Assembly (NCBI GenBank): GCA_947629705.1
Contig: CANREN010000011.1
Location: forward strand, 1-57,375
From: an uncultured Alistipes sp.
GTDB taxonomy: Bacteria; Bacteroidota; Bacteroidia; Bacteroidales; Rikenellaceae
Length of the DNA stretch: 57,375 nt
Reading direction: 5' to 3'
The position numbers and the translations under genes were made by a program. The notes beneath the pieces were generated by a model. It worked only from the letters and a program-made list of their open reading frames with translations. It was not told where the DNA came from and did no database searches. Positions 9,196 through 17,284 of the stretch are shown piece by piece. The number at the start of each line of letters is the position of its first letter. Position 1 is the stretch's first letter.

Positions 9196-10389
9196 TTATC
9201 TTCTATATCCAGGATAACATTTTTTTAGAAATTGTGCTTTGAAATAACGATAAAACTGTTTCTGTTGGAGAGTCGCTTTCTGCAAATCAGTGACAGAATA
9301 AACATAAATATGTTCCCAATAAGGTACACTTTCTGGCAGGCGTACATCGTCGTCATATTGGTCATGTATAGGTATTTCTACTCTATTAAAAGTTTTTTCT
9401 GTTTTGTCTGCAAATGAAAGGGATAATTTCGCTTCGATTGCCTGCTTGGCTTCTCGACGGATAGCATTTACTGTCAATCCATTAATGATTTGAGGAACAG
9501 TATTTGTTAATCTATCGATTATTTGCGATACAGCAGGGACTATCAATTCTATATTTTTTCTTTTTGCTGTCTCAGCAGTGCGAACCGTCAATAACAGACG
9601 CCAATACTTGCACGGCAATCCAACCGATTCGTAACTTTGGATAGTCTCCCGAATAAATCTTATTTCTTTATCCAGCTCCCCATTTTGATGGAGGACTTCA
9701 ACCCTCTTGTGCAACTGCTGACAATACTCCCTATCCAGCAAAGGATGATTTTCCAAATCTTCTACGACCTCCCAACCGTTATCTTGCTGGTCGTCGGATT
9801 GCTCATTGGCAGATTCACTTATGTTGTCTACGGAGTCTGTTGCAACGCCCTCTTCCTTGACGTCATTACCCACATTTGCTTTTGGTGGTAGTATTGCACG
9901 AACTATATCATCGGTTGATACACCATCTTTAAGTTGCGTAATAATTTGTATAACTATCCTGCATTCCCTTTTTACAAAGTCTCGTTTGGCTGTATTGATA
10001 CGCTCATTTGCACTTCTCAATATGTAGTCATACAAATCGGATACATAGATATTATTTCTCTCCAAATATTTGAGATGAAAGGATTGTAACCGATTGATGA
10101 TTTTATACATATCGGCATCTTCCAAGGTCTTCAAAGCGTCAATAACGGATTGAATCTTTGTGCCCTGTTGCAGACTTACTTCAAGATAGCTTTTGGGCAC
10201 ATAATAAGAGAGATCTTGTTTTGCAGGTATGGGTTTTAGACTGTTTTTTACTTGATTTACAGGCTTGTTATTTGAGGAAGAATATGCTGACAGCAAAGCA
10301 ATTATAACCAATAGGATTATAAGTATTAAAGAATATGGCCACCACCATATTATAAGAATAACTGCCAGTATGAAATAAATAATCTGCAT
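9196..10389 (-). pseudogene. TerB-family protein, membrane-anchored N-terminal segment
   Basis: Encodes 397 residues. The first 37 are very hydrophobic and form one or two membrane helices, so the protein would be anchored with its bulk in the cytoplasm. A soluble helical region with an acidic, Ser/Gln-rich linker follows, then WEHIYVYSVTDL...QFYRYFKAQFL, the start of the TerB_N region. The frame then runs through A7 (positions 9220-9226 on this strand) into a short wrong tail CYPGYRR and stops. Removing one A continues directly into the DIEDNSNYAF frame downstream. The intact ancestor would be about 1,160 residues spanning 6900-10389. It is the first gene of the operon that continues with the ATPase and helicase. 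The homopolymer could make the gene phase-variable. Confidence 0.75.
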
Positions 10390-10453
10390 CCAATAAATAA
10401 GAATTTACAGTAAGAGACTACAAAACCATTCTGTTTGCATAAATATATTATAG

Positions 10454-10620
10454 TTAATCAAAATAATCAGATATATATTGTTCCATATTTCTAGCACTGA
10501 CCCTAAATTCGCTCATCTCATCGTCACTTATATCTTTTGCATGTGCATCTATTCTATATTTGTTAATGTTAGTCATATAAGTATTAAATCTGGATTGGTC
10601 TAAACCAAATAGATGTTGGA
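10454..10620 (-). pseudogene. C-terminal remnant of a HEPN-like gene
   Basis: Reading leftward from about 10620 to a TAA at 10454-10456 gives a helical tail: FGLDQSRFNTYMTNINKY, then RIDAHAKDISDDEMSEF, ending YISDYFD. An ATG at 10574-10576 would give a 40-residue peptide, but the reading continues upstream of it into the damaged DUF1016 gene, so this looks like the 3' end of a lost gene. The R-I-D-A-H-A cluster resembles HEPN-type helices in large defence-linked proteins, which is only suggestive. It lies directly upstream of the TerB gene in the same direction, so the lost gene was probably the first gene of that operon before DUF1016 DNA replaced it. Confidence 0.5.
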
Positions 10621-11666
10621 ATCTTTAGGTAAAGTCAGTTCCACCAGCGCATCTTTTTTCTCCTTGCAGAGCAAAATACCGATGGTCGGCTTTCGAAATC
10701 CTCTTTTACATGGCGATCGTAGTAATTGACATACATTTGCATCTGTCCCAAGTCCTGATGTGTAAGGTTGCCTACCTTCAGATCAATCAGCACAAAGCAT
10801 TGCAGCAGGCGGTTGTAAAGCACCAAATCGACATAGTAGTTGTCCTCGTCAAACGTAAATCGTTTCTGTCTTGCCTCGAACAAAAATCCTTTGCCGAGTT
10901 CCAGCATAAACTGCTGCAACTTGTCTATGATAGCGGTTTCTAATTTACTCTCCGAATAGACCGCTTCGGGCTTTAAGCCGAGAAATTCCAGCGTCAATGG
11001 ATTTTTGAGTATATCTTCGGGCTTGCCGACGGTTTGCCCCTCCTGCGCTAATCGCATCACGGCATCTTTGTCGCGGCTCAAAGCCAGCCGCTCATACAAG
11101 CTCGAATTATACTGCCGCTGCAACTGCCGTACGCTCCAATCCTGCTTTTGGCACTCGATTTCGTAGAAGTTGCGCTCATCATCGGACTCGATGCGCATCA
11201 GTACAACATAATGCGACCAAGACAAGGTAAACGGGTATGCAGTATCAGATTTCCGCAACACTGTCGCGGATTTTTGAATTTGGTCTACAGTGTAGACCGA
11301 ATTTGTTGCGGGCAATTGGGTAGACAGTGTAGACCCAATTGCCTTGACTGAATATATTTGATAAAATTGCCGACACTTTTTTAATGTCTCTACCGACCAG
11401 CCTTCACCTAATCGCTCTGTTAATATATCAGATACACCCCGTAACATCTGTCTGCCGTATGTAGCGCGTTCTTCGCCCTCCTGCACGACCTCCACGATGA
11501 TTCGCCCGATCTCATACTTGGTGATGACCTCGGTAATATTTACCGACCGTGCGACATGAGTCCGTGCATCGGCAATCAGCCGTTCTATACGTTCCGCAAC
11601 ATTGGCTATGATGTGCTTGTCTATATTCTTCCCTGCGTTCATATTCTTTTTCTGCTTCTGATTCAT
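10600..11666 (-). pseudogene. DUF1016 (YhcG-like) PDDEXK nuclease, 3'-damaged
   Basis: A DUF1016/YhcG-family protein: an N-terminal winged-helix-like DUF1016_N part followed by a PDDEXK nuclease domain with the FVLIDLKVGNLTHQDLGQMQ segment. Such genes are widespread, often near restriction systems and on mobile DNA. Starts at 11666 (ATG of MNQKQKK) or 11642 (ATG of MNAGKN) fit the family better than the far upstream 11768. After HVKEDFE the frame runs into a wrong tail and stops at 10635. One base further over, the true family C-terminus can be read (PTIGILLCKEKKDALVELTL) and then a TAG at 10600-10602. One C appears to be missing near 10688-10690. The normal last 30 or so residues are replaced by the HEPN-like remnant, so the gene is both frameshifted and truncated. 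Confidence 0.75.
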
Positions 11667-11667
11667 G

Positions 11668-11675
11668 CAAAGATA
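11668..11675 (-). promoter_or_regulatory. TATCTTTG -7 box before the DUF1016 gene
   Basis: TATCTTTG on the minus strand matches the Bacteroidetes -7 consensus TAnnTTTG. It ends 1 base before the ATG at 11666, so if used, that ATG would be nearly leaderless and the ATG at 11642 becomes the more natural start with a short leader. No good -33 box is seen at 19-21 bases. Confidence 0.35.
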
Positions 11676-11850
11676 ACAATAATAGTTCAAATAACAGGCG
11701 GTTGCATATCGATTTTGTCTATGACTCATCTGAATAATCTTCTCAAGAAAATGATTACCTTTGTACACAAACTATTGGTTAGATATGATGAACAGAACAT
11801 TCAAATGGTTTTGCTGGAAATAATTCCACCAGGCATCGAAAGATATCAAT

Positions 11851-11893
11851 AAGCAAACAGAGTGTAATTCAAGCGATTACACTCTGTTTGCTT
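11851..11893. terminator. Strong bidirectional hairpin terminator downstream of metY
   Basis: An 18-bp perfect stem (11851-11868 with 11876-11893) around a 7-base loop, followed by TTTA on the plus strand. It lies 25 bases beyond the metY stop and closes that leftward gene. It also marks the visible change from AT-rich island DNA to GC-rich core DNA. Confidence 0.85.
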
Positions 11894-11917
11894 TTATGTT
11901 TTCTATGCTTGTTTTCG

Positions 11918-13216
11918 CTACCCCTTCCCTATGGCGGCGGCCAGCGCCTGTTCGATATCGGCAATCAGGTCGTCGACATGTTCCGTGCCGACGGAGAGAC
12001 GTACCGTGGCGGGCGTGATGCCCTGCGCGGCCAGCTCCCCGGACGAAAGCTGCGAGTGGGTGGTCGTCGCCGGATGGATTACCAGCGATTTTACGTCGGC
12101 GACGTTCGCAAGCAGCGAGAATATCTCCAGCGAGTCGATGAAACGGTGTGCCTCCTCCTGACCGCCGAGAATCTCGAAGGTGAAGATTGAGCCTCCTCCC
12201 TGCGGGAAATACCTTTCATACAGCGCGTGGTCGGGATGGCCGGGCAGTGCCGGATGGTTCACCCGGACGACTCCGGGATGGCGCGACAGGTAATCCGCTA
12301 TTTTCAGGGCATTCTGTACGTGCCGTTCGACACGCAGCGAGAGGGTCTCAAGCCCCTGCAACAGCATGAAGGCGTTGAAGGGCGAGAGTGTGGCGCCCGT
12401 GTCGCGCAGCAGGATCGCCCGGATGCGCACGGCATAGGCCGCAGCGCCGGCCGCTTCGGTGAAACGCACGCCGTGGTAGCTGGAATCGGGTTCGGAGAGC
12501 TGCGGGAATTTGCCCGAGGCCGCCCAGTCGAAGCGGCCCGAGTCAACGATCACGCCGCCCATCGACGTGCCGTGTCCGCCGATGAACTTCGTCGCCGAGT
12601 GCACGACGATGTCGGCTCCGTGTTCGATGGGCCGGATCAGGTAGGGAGTCCCGAACGTATTGTCGACGATCAGCGGAATTCCGTGGCGGTGTGCGACGGC
12701 GGCTACCGCTTCGATGTCAATGATGTTCGAATTGGGATTCCCCAGCGTCTCGATGAAGATGGCCCGGGTCTCGGGACGGACGGCCCGCTCGAAATTCGCA
12801 ACGTCCGACGGATCGACGAAGGTCGCCGTCACGCCATAGGTCGGCAGCGTATTCGCCAGCAGGTTGTAGGTGCCGCCGTAGATGGTCTTGGCTGCAACGA
12901 TATGCTCCCCCGTGCGGGTGATATTCTGAAAGGCGTAGGTGATGGCGGCGGCTCCCGAGGCGACGGCCAGCGCCGCGACGCCGCCTTCGAGCGCGGCGAT
13001 ACGCTCCTCGAAGACCGCCTGCGTCGGGTTGGTCAGGCGTCCGTAGATATTGCCGGGGTCCTGCAATCCGAAACGGGCGGCGGCATGCGCCGAGTTGCGG
13101 AAGACATAGGAGGTGGTCTGATAGATTGGTACCGCACGCGCGTCGGTTACGGGATCGGGCCGTTCCTGGCCCACATGGAGTTGCAGCGTTTCGAAGTGGA
13201 GATTTTCGCGTTTCAT
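11918..13216 (-). CDS. metY: O-acetylhomoserine aminocarboxypropyltransferase / cysteine synthase
   Basis: A 432-residue PLP enzyme of the Cys/Met metabolism (gamma) family. It makes homocysteine from O-acetylhomoserine and sulfide in methionine synthesis, in the cytoplasm. Features: substrate and phosphate-binding segment YGRLTNPT near 58-65, the SGAAA loop near 87-91, and the PLP-binding lysine K210 in [11 protein letters not shown]. The length and the insertions relative to cystathionine gamma-synthase fit MetY. It is divergent from an Lrp-type regulator 165 bases away, a common arrangement for amino-acid control. Frame intact. Confidence 0.93.
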   Translation of the reverse strand: MKRENLHFETLQLHVGQERPDPVTDARAVPIYQTTSYVFRNSAHAAARFGLQDPGNIYGRLTNPTQAVFEERIAALEGGVAALAVASGAAAITYAFQNITRTGEHIVAAKTIYGGTYNLLANTLPTYGVTATFVDPSDVANFERAVRPETRAIFIETLGNPNSNIIDIEAVAAVAHRHGIPLIVDNTFGTPYLIRPIEHGADIVVHSATKFIGGHGTSMGGVIVDSGRFDWAASGKFPQLSEPDSSYHGVRFTEAAGAAAYAVRIRAILLRDTGATLSPFNAFMLLQGLETLSLRVERHVQNALKIADYLSRHPGVVRVNHPALPGHPDHALYERYFPQGGGSIFTFEILGGQEEAHRFIDSLEIFSLLANVADVKSLVIHPATTTHSQLSSGELAAQGITPATVRLSVGTEHVDDLIADIEQALAAAIGKG

Positions 13217-13247
13217 AGCCGTAAGAATTCATATTGTTCGACACTTG

Positions 13248-13276
13248 CAAAGCTACGATATGCAAATTTTTCAAAC
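13248..13276 (-). promoter_or_regulatory. metY promoter
   Basis: The minus strand carries TAGCTTTG (13248-13255), a match to the TAnnTTTG -7 box, about 32 bases before the metY ATG. A TTG lies about 20 bases further upstream, close to the usual -33 position. The position in the metY-lrp divergent gap suggests control by the neighbouring Lrp protein. Confidence 0.55.
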
Positions 13277-13380
13277 AAGAACTTCGCAAAATATGGAGAA
13301 TATCACTATTTTTATGCCGGAATACAGAAAACGGACGCATGCCGACCGCCGAAAAACGGTTCCGGAAAGAAATTTATTCT

Positions 13381-13842
13381 ATGGACAAACTTGACAAGAC
13401 CGATTTGCAGATTCTGCGCATCCTGCAGGAGAACGCCCGCCTGACGACCAAGGAACTCGCCGCACGTGTGCATCTCTCGCCCACGCCCGTATTCGAACGG
13501 CTCAAGCGGCTCGACAGTGAGGGCTATATCCGCAAGTACGTCGCCGTGCTCGACGCCGAGAAGCTCCACTGCGGCTTCGTCGTCTTTTGCAGCGTAAAGC
13601 TCCGGCGCCTCAACCGCGATATCGCCGCCGAATTTACGCGCATCGTGCGCGGGATTCCCGAGGTAACCGAGTGCTACAACATTTCGGGCGACTACGACTA
13701 TCTGCTGAAAATACACGCCCCCGATATGAAATACTATCAGGAGTTCACACTCAACGTGTTGGGAACCATCGACAGCCTCGGTTCGCTCATGAGTACGTTC
13801 GTCATGGACGAGGTCAAACACGACTACGGCATCCCGTTTTAA
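13381..13842 (+). CDS. Lrp/AsnC-family transcriptional regulator
   Basis: 153 residues from the ATG at 13381; open frame extends upstream but lacks family similarity there. The N-terminus is an AsnC-type winged helix-turn-helix (DKTDLQILRILQENARLTTKELAARVHLS, with recognition helix around SPTPVFERLKRL). The remainder is the RAM ligand-binding domain with the ECYNISGDYDYLLKI core. Such regulators form octamers that sense amino acids. It is divergent from metY, so control of methionine/cysteine metabolism and of itself is likely. Confidence 0.9.
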   Translation: MDKLDKTDLQILRILQENARLTTKELAARVHLSPTPVFERLKRLDSEGYIRKYVAVLDAEKLHCGFVVFCSVKLRRLNRDIAAEFTRIVRGIPEVTECYNISGDYDYLLKIHAPDMKYYQEFTLNVLGTIDSLGSLMSTFVMDEVKHDYGIPF

Positions 13843-13862
13843 GGCCTGTTTCCTCGAACGCG

Positions 13863-13886
13863 GACAGATCAGTCTGTCGTTTTTTT
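13863..13886 (+). terminator. Terminator of the Lrp gene, inside the end of the transporter gene
   Basis: GACAGA (13863-13868) pairs with TCTGTC (13873-13878) around a 4-base loop, followed by G and T7 at 13880-13886. It ends the rightward lrp transcript and overlaps the last codons and stop of the convergent transporter gene. Confidence 0.6.
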
Positions 13887-15260
13887 GCGTTTCCAGTTCA
13901 ACACGGGTAACAGGAATGATATCACGGAGGCGCCAATCCAGCACAACGCCACCTGATGAAAATCATAATGTCTTACTGTTTCGCCCAACTCGTTGACGAC
14001 CACCGTTAGATTGCGGTCAATGAGGGTGCCGCTGACTACATCTTGAATGCCGGCTGCCACATAGCTTGCGATGCCGACGATACCCAAGGCTGCTCCCGAG
14101 GCTCTGCGCGGCACAATGTCTACAGCCATTAGCCCGCCCAAAAAACAGATCAGCACACCGACGGAAATGCCGAAAAGCACCATGCTCAATATATTGATGA
14201 ACCACGAATTGCCTCCGTAGATGAACATGACGTAGGAGACGGTGAGCAGGATGCCCGCCAGCAGCGCCGGTACGTTGCGGTTGCCCTTGAAAAGCACATC
14301 GGAGAGCCAACCCGAACACACCGTGCCGAGAATGCCGAACAGGGCATTAATGGAGATGATGAAGGTCGCATCGACGGTGTCAAAACCTTTGACCTCTTGC
14401 AGGAACAGTACGCCCCAGCTGTTGAGCGAATAGCGGGCGATGTACATGAAAGCCGACGCGGCCGCCAGAATCCATACGGCGGGCATCCGCAGCACTTGGC
14501 GCTGCAATTCTTTCGTCGAGTGCTGCGAATCGTGTTTCTGCTCGTGTGCCAGAACCTCGACGGGTGGCAAGCCGCAACTTTCGGGGGTATCGTGCATCCA
14601 GCACAGCACGATAATTACACCTCCGATGCCGGCGAGGGTCGCCCCGAAAAAGCCCCATTGCCAACCGGCAACAGCCACGATCTGCCCCACAAAAATGAAT
14701 GAGAGAAATTCGCCGATGTTGTGGCTGGCACTGAAGAATCCGTAATAGGTTCCGCGCCGGTTCAGCGGGAACCAGCGGGAGAGTGAAACGATCGAAGCGG
14801 GCGCTCCCATGGATTGAGCCCAGCCGTTCAGGCCCCACATCACTGCGCAGACGATGAAAAGCGCGGTCAGAAGGCTGCTCCCTGCGCCGGAAACGACGCC
14901 GGTGAATCCCATCACGGCATTGGCGAGTGCGGAAAGCAGCAGTCCCGTGGCCATGAAACGTCGGATGTTGCAGTGGTCGCAGACGAAGCCGTTGACGAAT
15001 TTGCCGACGGCATAGGTAAAGAGCAGCGCCGAGCCGATGATGCCGAGTTGGGACGCATCGAACATTCCGTCATCCAGCATCGTTTTTTTCATGACACTGA
15101 GGCTCGTCCGGCAGACATAGTAGAAACTGTATCCGAGCGTGGCGGCTGTGAAAGTCTGTAAACTGAGTTTCCGGTAGCGGCGCTGTTCATCTGCGCTATC
15201 CTGTGTGCGCGGCGCGGCAGGCTGGCTGATTTTGTAAAAATCGATCAAGAAGTTTGCCAT
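13869..15260 (-). CDS. Organophosphate:phosphate antiporter (GlpT/UhpT/UhpC type MFS)
   Basis: About 463 residues from the ATG at 15258-15260 (MANFLIDFYK); the longer frame to 15320 adds an unlikely basic leader. It has 12 predicted membrane helices and the OPA-family signature YYVCRTSLSV at the first helix, whose Arg binds substrate phosphate in GlpT/UhpT. Family members exchange glycerol-3-phosphate or sugar phosphates for inorganic phosphate across the inner membrane; a UhpC-like sensor role cannot be excluded. It is divergent from the ECF sigma gene of a Sus-type locus that encodes a glycerophosphodiesterase and other phosphodiester enzymes. Glycerol-3-phosphate or a sugar phosphate released by those enzymes is a reasonable substrate (inference). 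Confidence 0.85.
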   Translation of the reverse strand: MANFLIDFYKISQPAAPRTQDSADEQRRYRKLSLQTFTAATLGYSFYYVCRTSLSVMKKTMLDDGMFDASQLGIIGSALLFTYAVGKFVNGFVCDHCNIRRFMATGLLLSALANAVMGFTGVVSGAGSSLLTALFIVCAVMWGLNGWAQSMGAPASIVSLSRWFPLNRRGTYYGFFSASHNIGEFLSFIFVGQIVAVAGWQWGFFGATLAGIGGVIIVLCWMHDTPESCGLPPVEVLAHEQKHDSQHSTKELQRQVLRMPAVWILAAASAFMYIARYSLNSWGVLFLQEVKGFDTVDATFIISINALFGILGTVCSGWLSDVLFKGNRNVPALLAGILLTVSYVMFIYGGNSWFINILSMVLFGISVGVLICFLGGLMAVDIVPRRASGAALGIVGIASYVAAGIQDVVSGTLIDRNLTVVVNELGETVRHYDFHQVALCWIGASVISFLLPVLNWKRKKTTD

Positions 15261-15337
15261 CGGTTCAAGTCGGGTTTTAGTTTTCTTTATACATAGAGAC
15301 GTAAAAGAGAGGCGATACACCCAACACGGAACATTTT

Positions 15338-15371
15338 TTTGCGGTTTTGCAAAAAAAATTCTTTATTTTTG
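15338..15371 (+). promoter_or_regulatory. Promoter of the ECF sigma gene
   Basis: TATTTTTG at 15364-15371 matches TAnnTTTG and lies 21 bases before the sigma ATG. A TTTG at 15338-15341 is 22 bases upstream, slightly longer than the usual 19-21 spacing. This suggests recognition by the housekeeping sigma factor. Confidence 0.5.
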
Positions 15372-15392
15372 TATTGTCAAAAACGGAAGCAA

Positions 15393-15950
15393 ATGAATGG
15401 TTCAGATGACAGGTTGCTTGCCGAAAGAATCGCCGAAGGGGATTGCGAAGCATTCGATTGGTTGTTTCGGACTTACTATGGACGAGTCGAGAATTTTATC
15501 CGCTCGCTGTTGCGGAAGGATGCCGTAGCAGAGGATCTGGCGCAGGACCTTTTTTGCCACCTTTGGCATTCGCGTCAGGGCTTGTCGAAAGTAAAATCGT
15601 TCAATGCCTATCTCTACACCTCGGCCCGTAATTTGGTTATCGACTATCTGCGCCGTTCTCATCCTGACCGAATCATCATCTCCGAAATTCCCGAAACCGC
15701 ATCCGACCAGCTGACCGACGAACAATATTTTGCCCTGGAAAAGGAATTGTTGATACGCATGGCGGTCGAAACTTTCCCTGAACGCCGGCGTCAGATTTTT
15801 CGGATGAGCCGGTTCGAAGGCATGTCGAACGCCGAAATTGCGCAAGCACTGGGCATTTCTAAAAAAACAGTCGAAAATCAGATTCATTTGGCTGTCAATG
15901 ATCTGAAAAAAATCATCGCTGCGCTGGCCGCCTTTTTTATTCTTTCCTAA
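15393..15950 (+). CDS. ECF RNA polymerase sigma-70 factor (Bacteroidetes Sus-type)
   Basis: 185 residues from the ATG at 15393 (MNGSDDRLL). Region 2 includes DWLFRTYYGRVENFI and the AEDLAQDLFCHLW segment; region 4 carries the helix-turn-helix MSNAEIAQALGISKKTVENQI. In Bacteroidetes such sigma factors are released by a FecR anti-sigma when a SusC transporter with an STN domain binds its ligand, and they then turn on the adjacent susCD operon. Here FecR, an STN-bearing SusC and SusD follow in order, so the full trans-envelope relay is present. A strong stem-loop separates it from fecR. Confidence 0.93.
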   Translation: MNGSDDRLLAERIAEGDCEAFDWLFRTYYGRVENFIRSLLRKDAVAEDLAQDLFCHLWHSRQGLSKVKSFNAYLYTSARNLVIDYLRRSHPDRIIISEIPETASDQLTDEQYFALEKELLIRMAVETFPERRRQIFRMSRFEGMSNAEIAQALGISKKTVENQIHLAVNDLKKIIAALAAFFILS

Positions 15951-15969
15951 TTCGGCAGCGGCCAGCGGC

Positions 15970-16006
15970 GGCACAGGAGGTCGACCCTCGGTCGATCTCT
16001 TGTGCC
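15970..16006 (+). other. Long stem-loop between the sigma and anti-sigma genes
   Basis: A 17-bp stem (15970-15986 with 15990-16006) with a 3-base loop and two G-U pairs. No T run follows, so it is not a classic terminator. It may set the ratio of sigma to anti-sigma by pausing or mRNA stability, which is inference. Confidence 0.5.
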
Positions 16007-16153
16007 GTTGCATGGAGGTGCGTCGGGAGAAAAAATCATGTTTCGTAGAAAAAACGGTTGCTCTTTGGGGGCAAACGGAAGTTTTTGCGTCTATTCTTAA
16101 AAACGGATTGCCGCACAGGCAGTAGAAACGACGTATTCACCTATTTTATATAT

Positions 16154-17191
16154 ATGAGAGAAAGAGGGAATAAAAACGAAAACGCGAAAAAGGGCCATGC
16201 CCAGCGCATCATCGACCTGTTCGCACACCGCAGCTACTCTGCTTCTGTAGAACGGCTGTTTTATCGCTGGTTGGCCGCAGCGAACACCGACGACGATAAG
16301 GAGAAAGCCCTGTCGGAGTTGTGGGCGCACAGTTCGTCTGAAAGCCGCCGGGTTGAATCGGCATTGGCGGATATGCACAGACGGATGTTTGGGCAGCCGC
16401 GGCCGATGCGTGCGACTGCGGGCATTCGCCGCTGGGCGATAGCGGCGGCAGCTGCCGTACTCGTGATTACGAGCCTCTCTGCATTGCTCTACACCCGTTG
16501 GAACAGTGCGGCTTCCGTCGAATGGGAACAGATGTCCGTGCCTTATGGACAGCGTAAGCAGCTGACGCTTGCGGACGGTACGCGGCTGTGGGTAGGTGCC
16601 GGCACGCAGGTGATTTATCCGTTGCATTTCAAAGGGCGGGAGCGCAAAGTTTTCGTCAATGGCGAAATCTATGCCGAGGTGGCCCACGATCCGCATCATC
16701 CGTTTGTCTTCGCAACAGGCGATGCAAACGTGCGCGTGCTCGGAACGACCTTTTCGCTGTGCGCCTACGGAAACGACCGCGAAACGGAACTGTTGTTGGT
16801 CGACGGACGGGTGAATTTTGAAATCAACGGCTCGGCGTATCATGGCGTGGTGGAACTTTCGCCGGGTGAAAGAATCCGGTACAACCGCATCGAGGGTCGT
16901 GTCGACAAGACGCGGTTCAATGTAGCAAGTTATTATTCATGGGCCAAGGATGGCGAACTCTGTTTCTTCAAAGAGACGCTTGGCCACATCGTATCGCTGC
17001 TCTCCCGCCGTTTTGACCGTCAAATCATCCTACCCGACCCGGTTATGCAAAAGGAGGAGTTCTACGTTTTTCTCTCCCGTTCCGCATCGCTGGATGACGT
17101 GTTGAGAATTTTGGCGATGAACAATTCCATCCGCATTTACGAGGAGAGAGGCCTCGTGTATATCGTCGGCAAAGAGGGCGGACACAAATAA
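16154..17191 (+). CDS. FecR-family anti-sigma factor
   Basis: 345 residues from the ATG at 16154 (MRERGNKNEN); upstream in-frame sequence does not look coding. An N-terminal cytoplasmic part that would bind sigma is followed by one membrane helix near 92-113, a periplasmic FecR domain (start GQRKQLTLADGTRLWVGAG) and a C-terminal DUF4974 domain that contacts the transporter STN domain. It holds the ECF sigma inactive until the SusC protein signals ligand uptake. It lies between the sigma gene and the STN-bearing SusC. Confidence 0.92.
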   Translation: MRERGNKNENAKKGHAQRIIDLFAHRSYSASVERLFYRWLAAANTDDDKEKALSELWAHSSSESRRVESALADMHRRMFGQPRPMRATAGIRRWAIAAAAAVLVITSLSALLYTRWNSAASVEWEQMSVPYGQRKQLTLADGTRLWVGAGTQVIYPLHFKGRERKVFVNGEIYAEVAHDPHHPFVFATGDANVRVLGTTFSLCAYGNDRETELLLVDGRVNFEINGSAYHGVVELSPGERIRYNRIEGRVDKTRFNVASYYSWAKDGELCFFKETLGHIVSLLSRRFDRQIILPDPVMQKEEFYVFLSRSASLDDVLRILAMNNSIRIYEERGLVYIVGKEGGHK

Positions 17192-17284
17192 CCGTTGCGG
17201 AACGGACCGCTTTGCCGAATGCTGCGAACCTGACAAATCAACCAATTCAATAAATTCAACAAACCAATCTAACAACTTTAATCT

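Noticed and set aside
3415..10389. A complete BREX system
   Set aside because: Only BrxD-like and BrxHI-like genes are present; PglX, PglZ, BrxA/B/C are missing.
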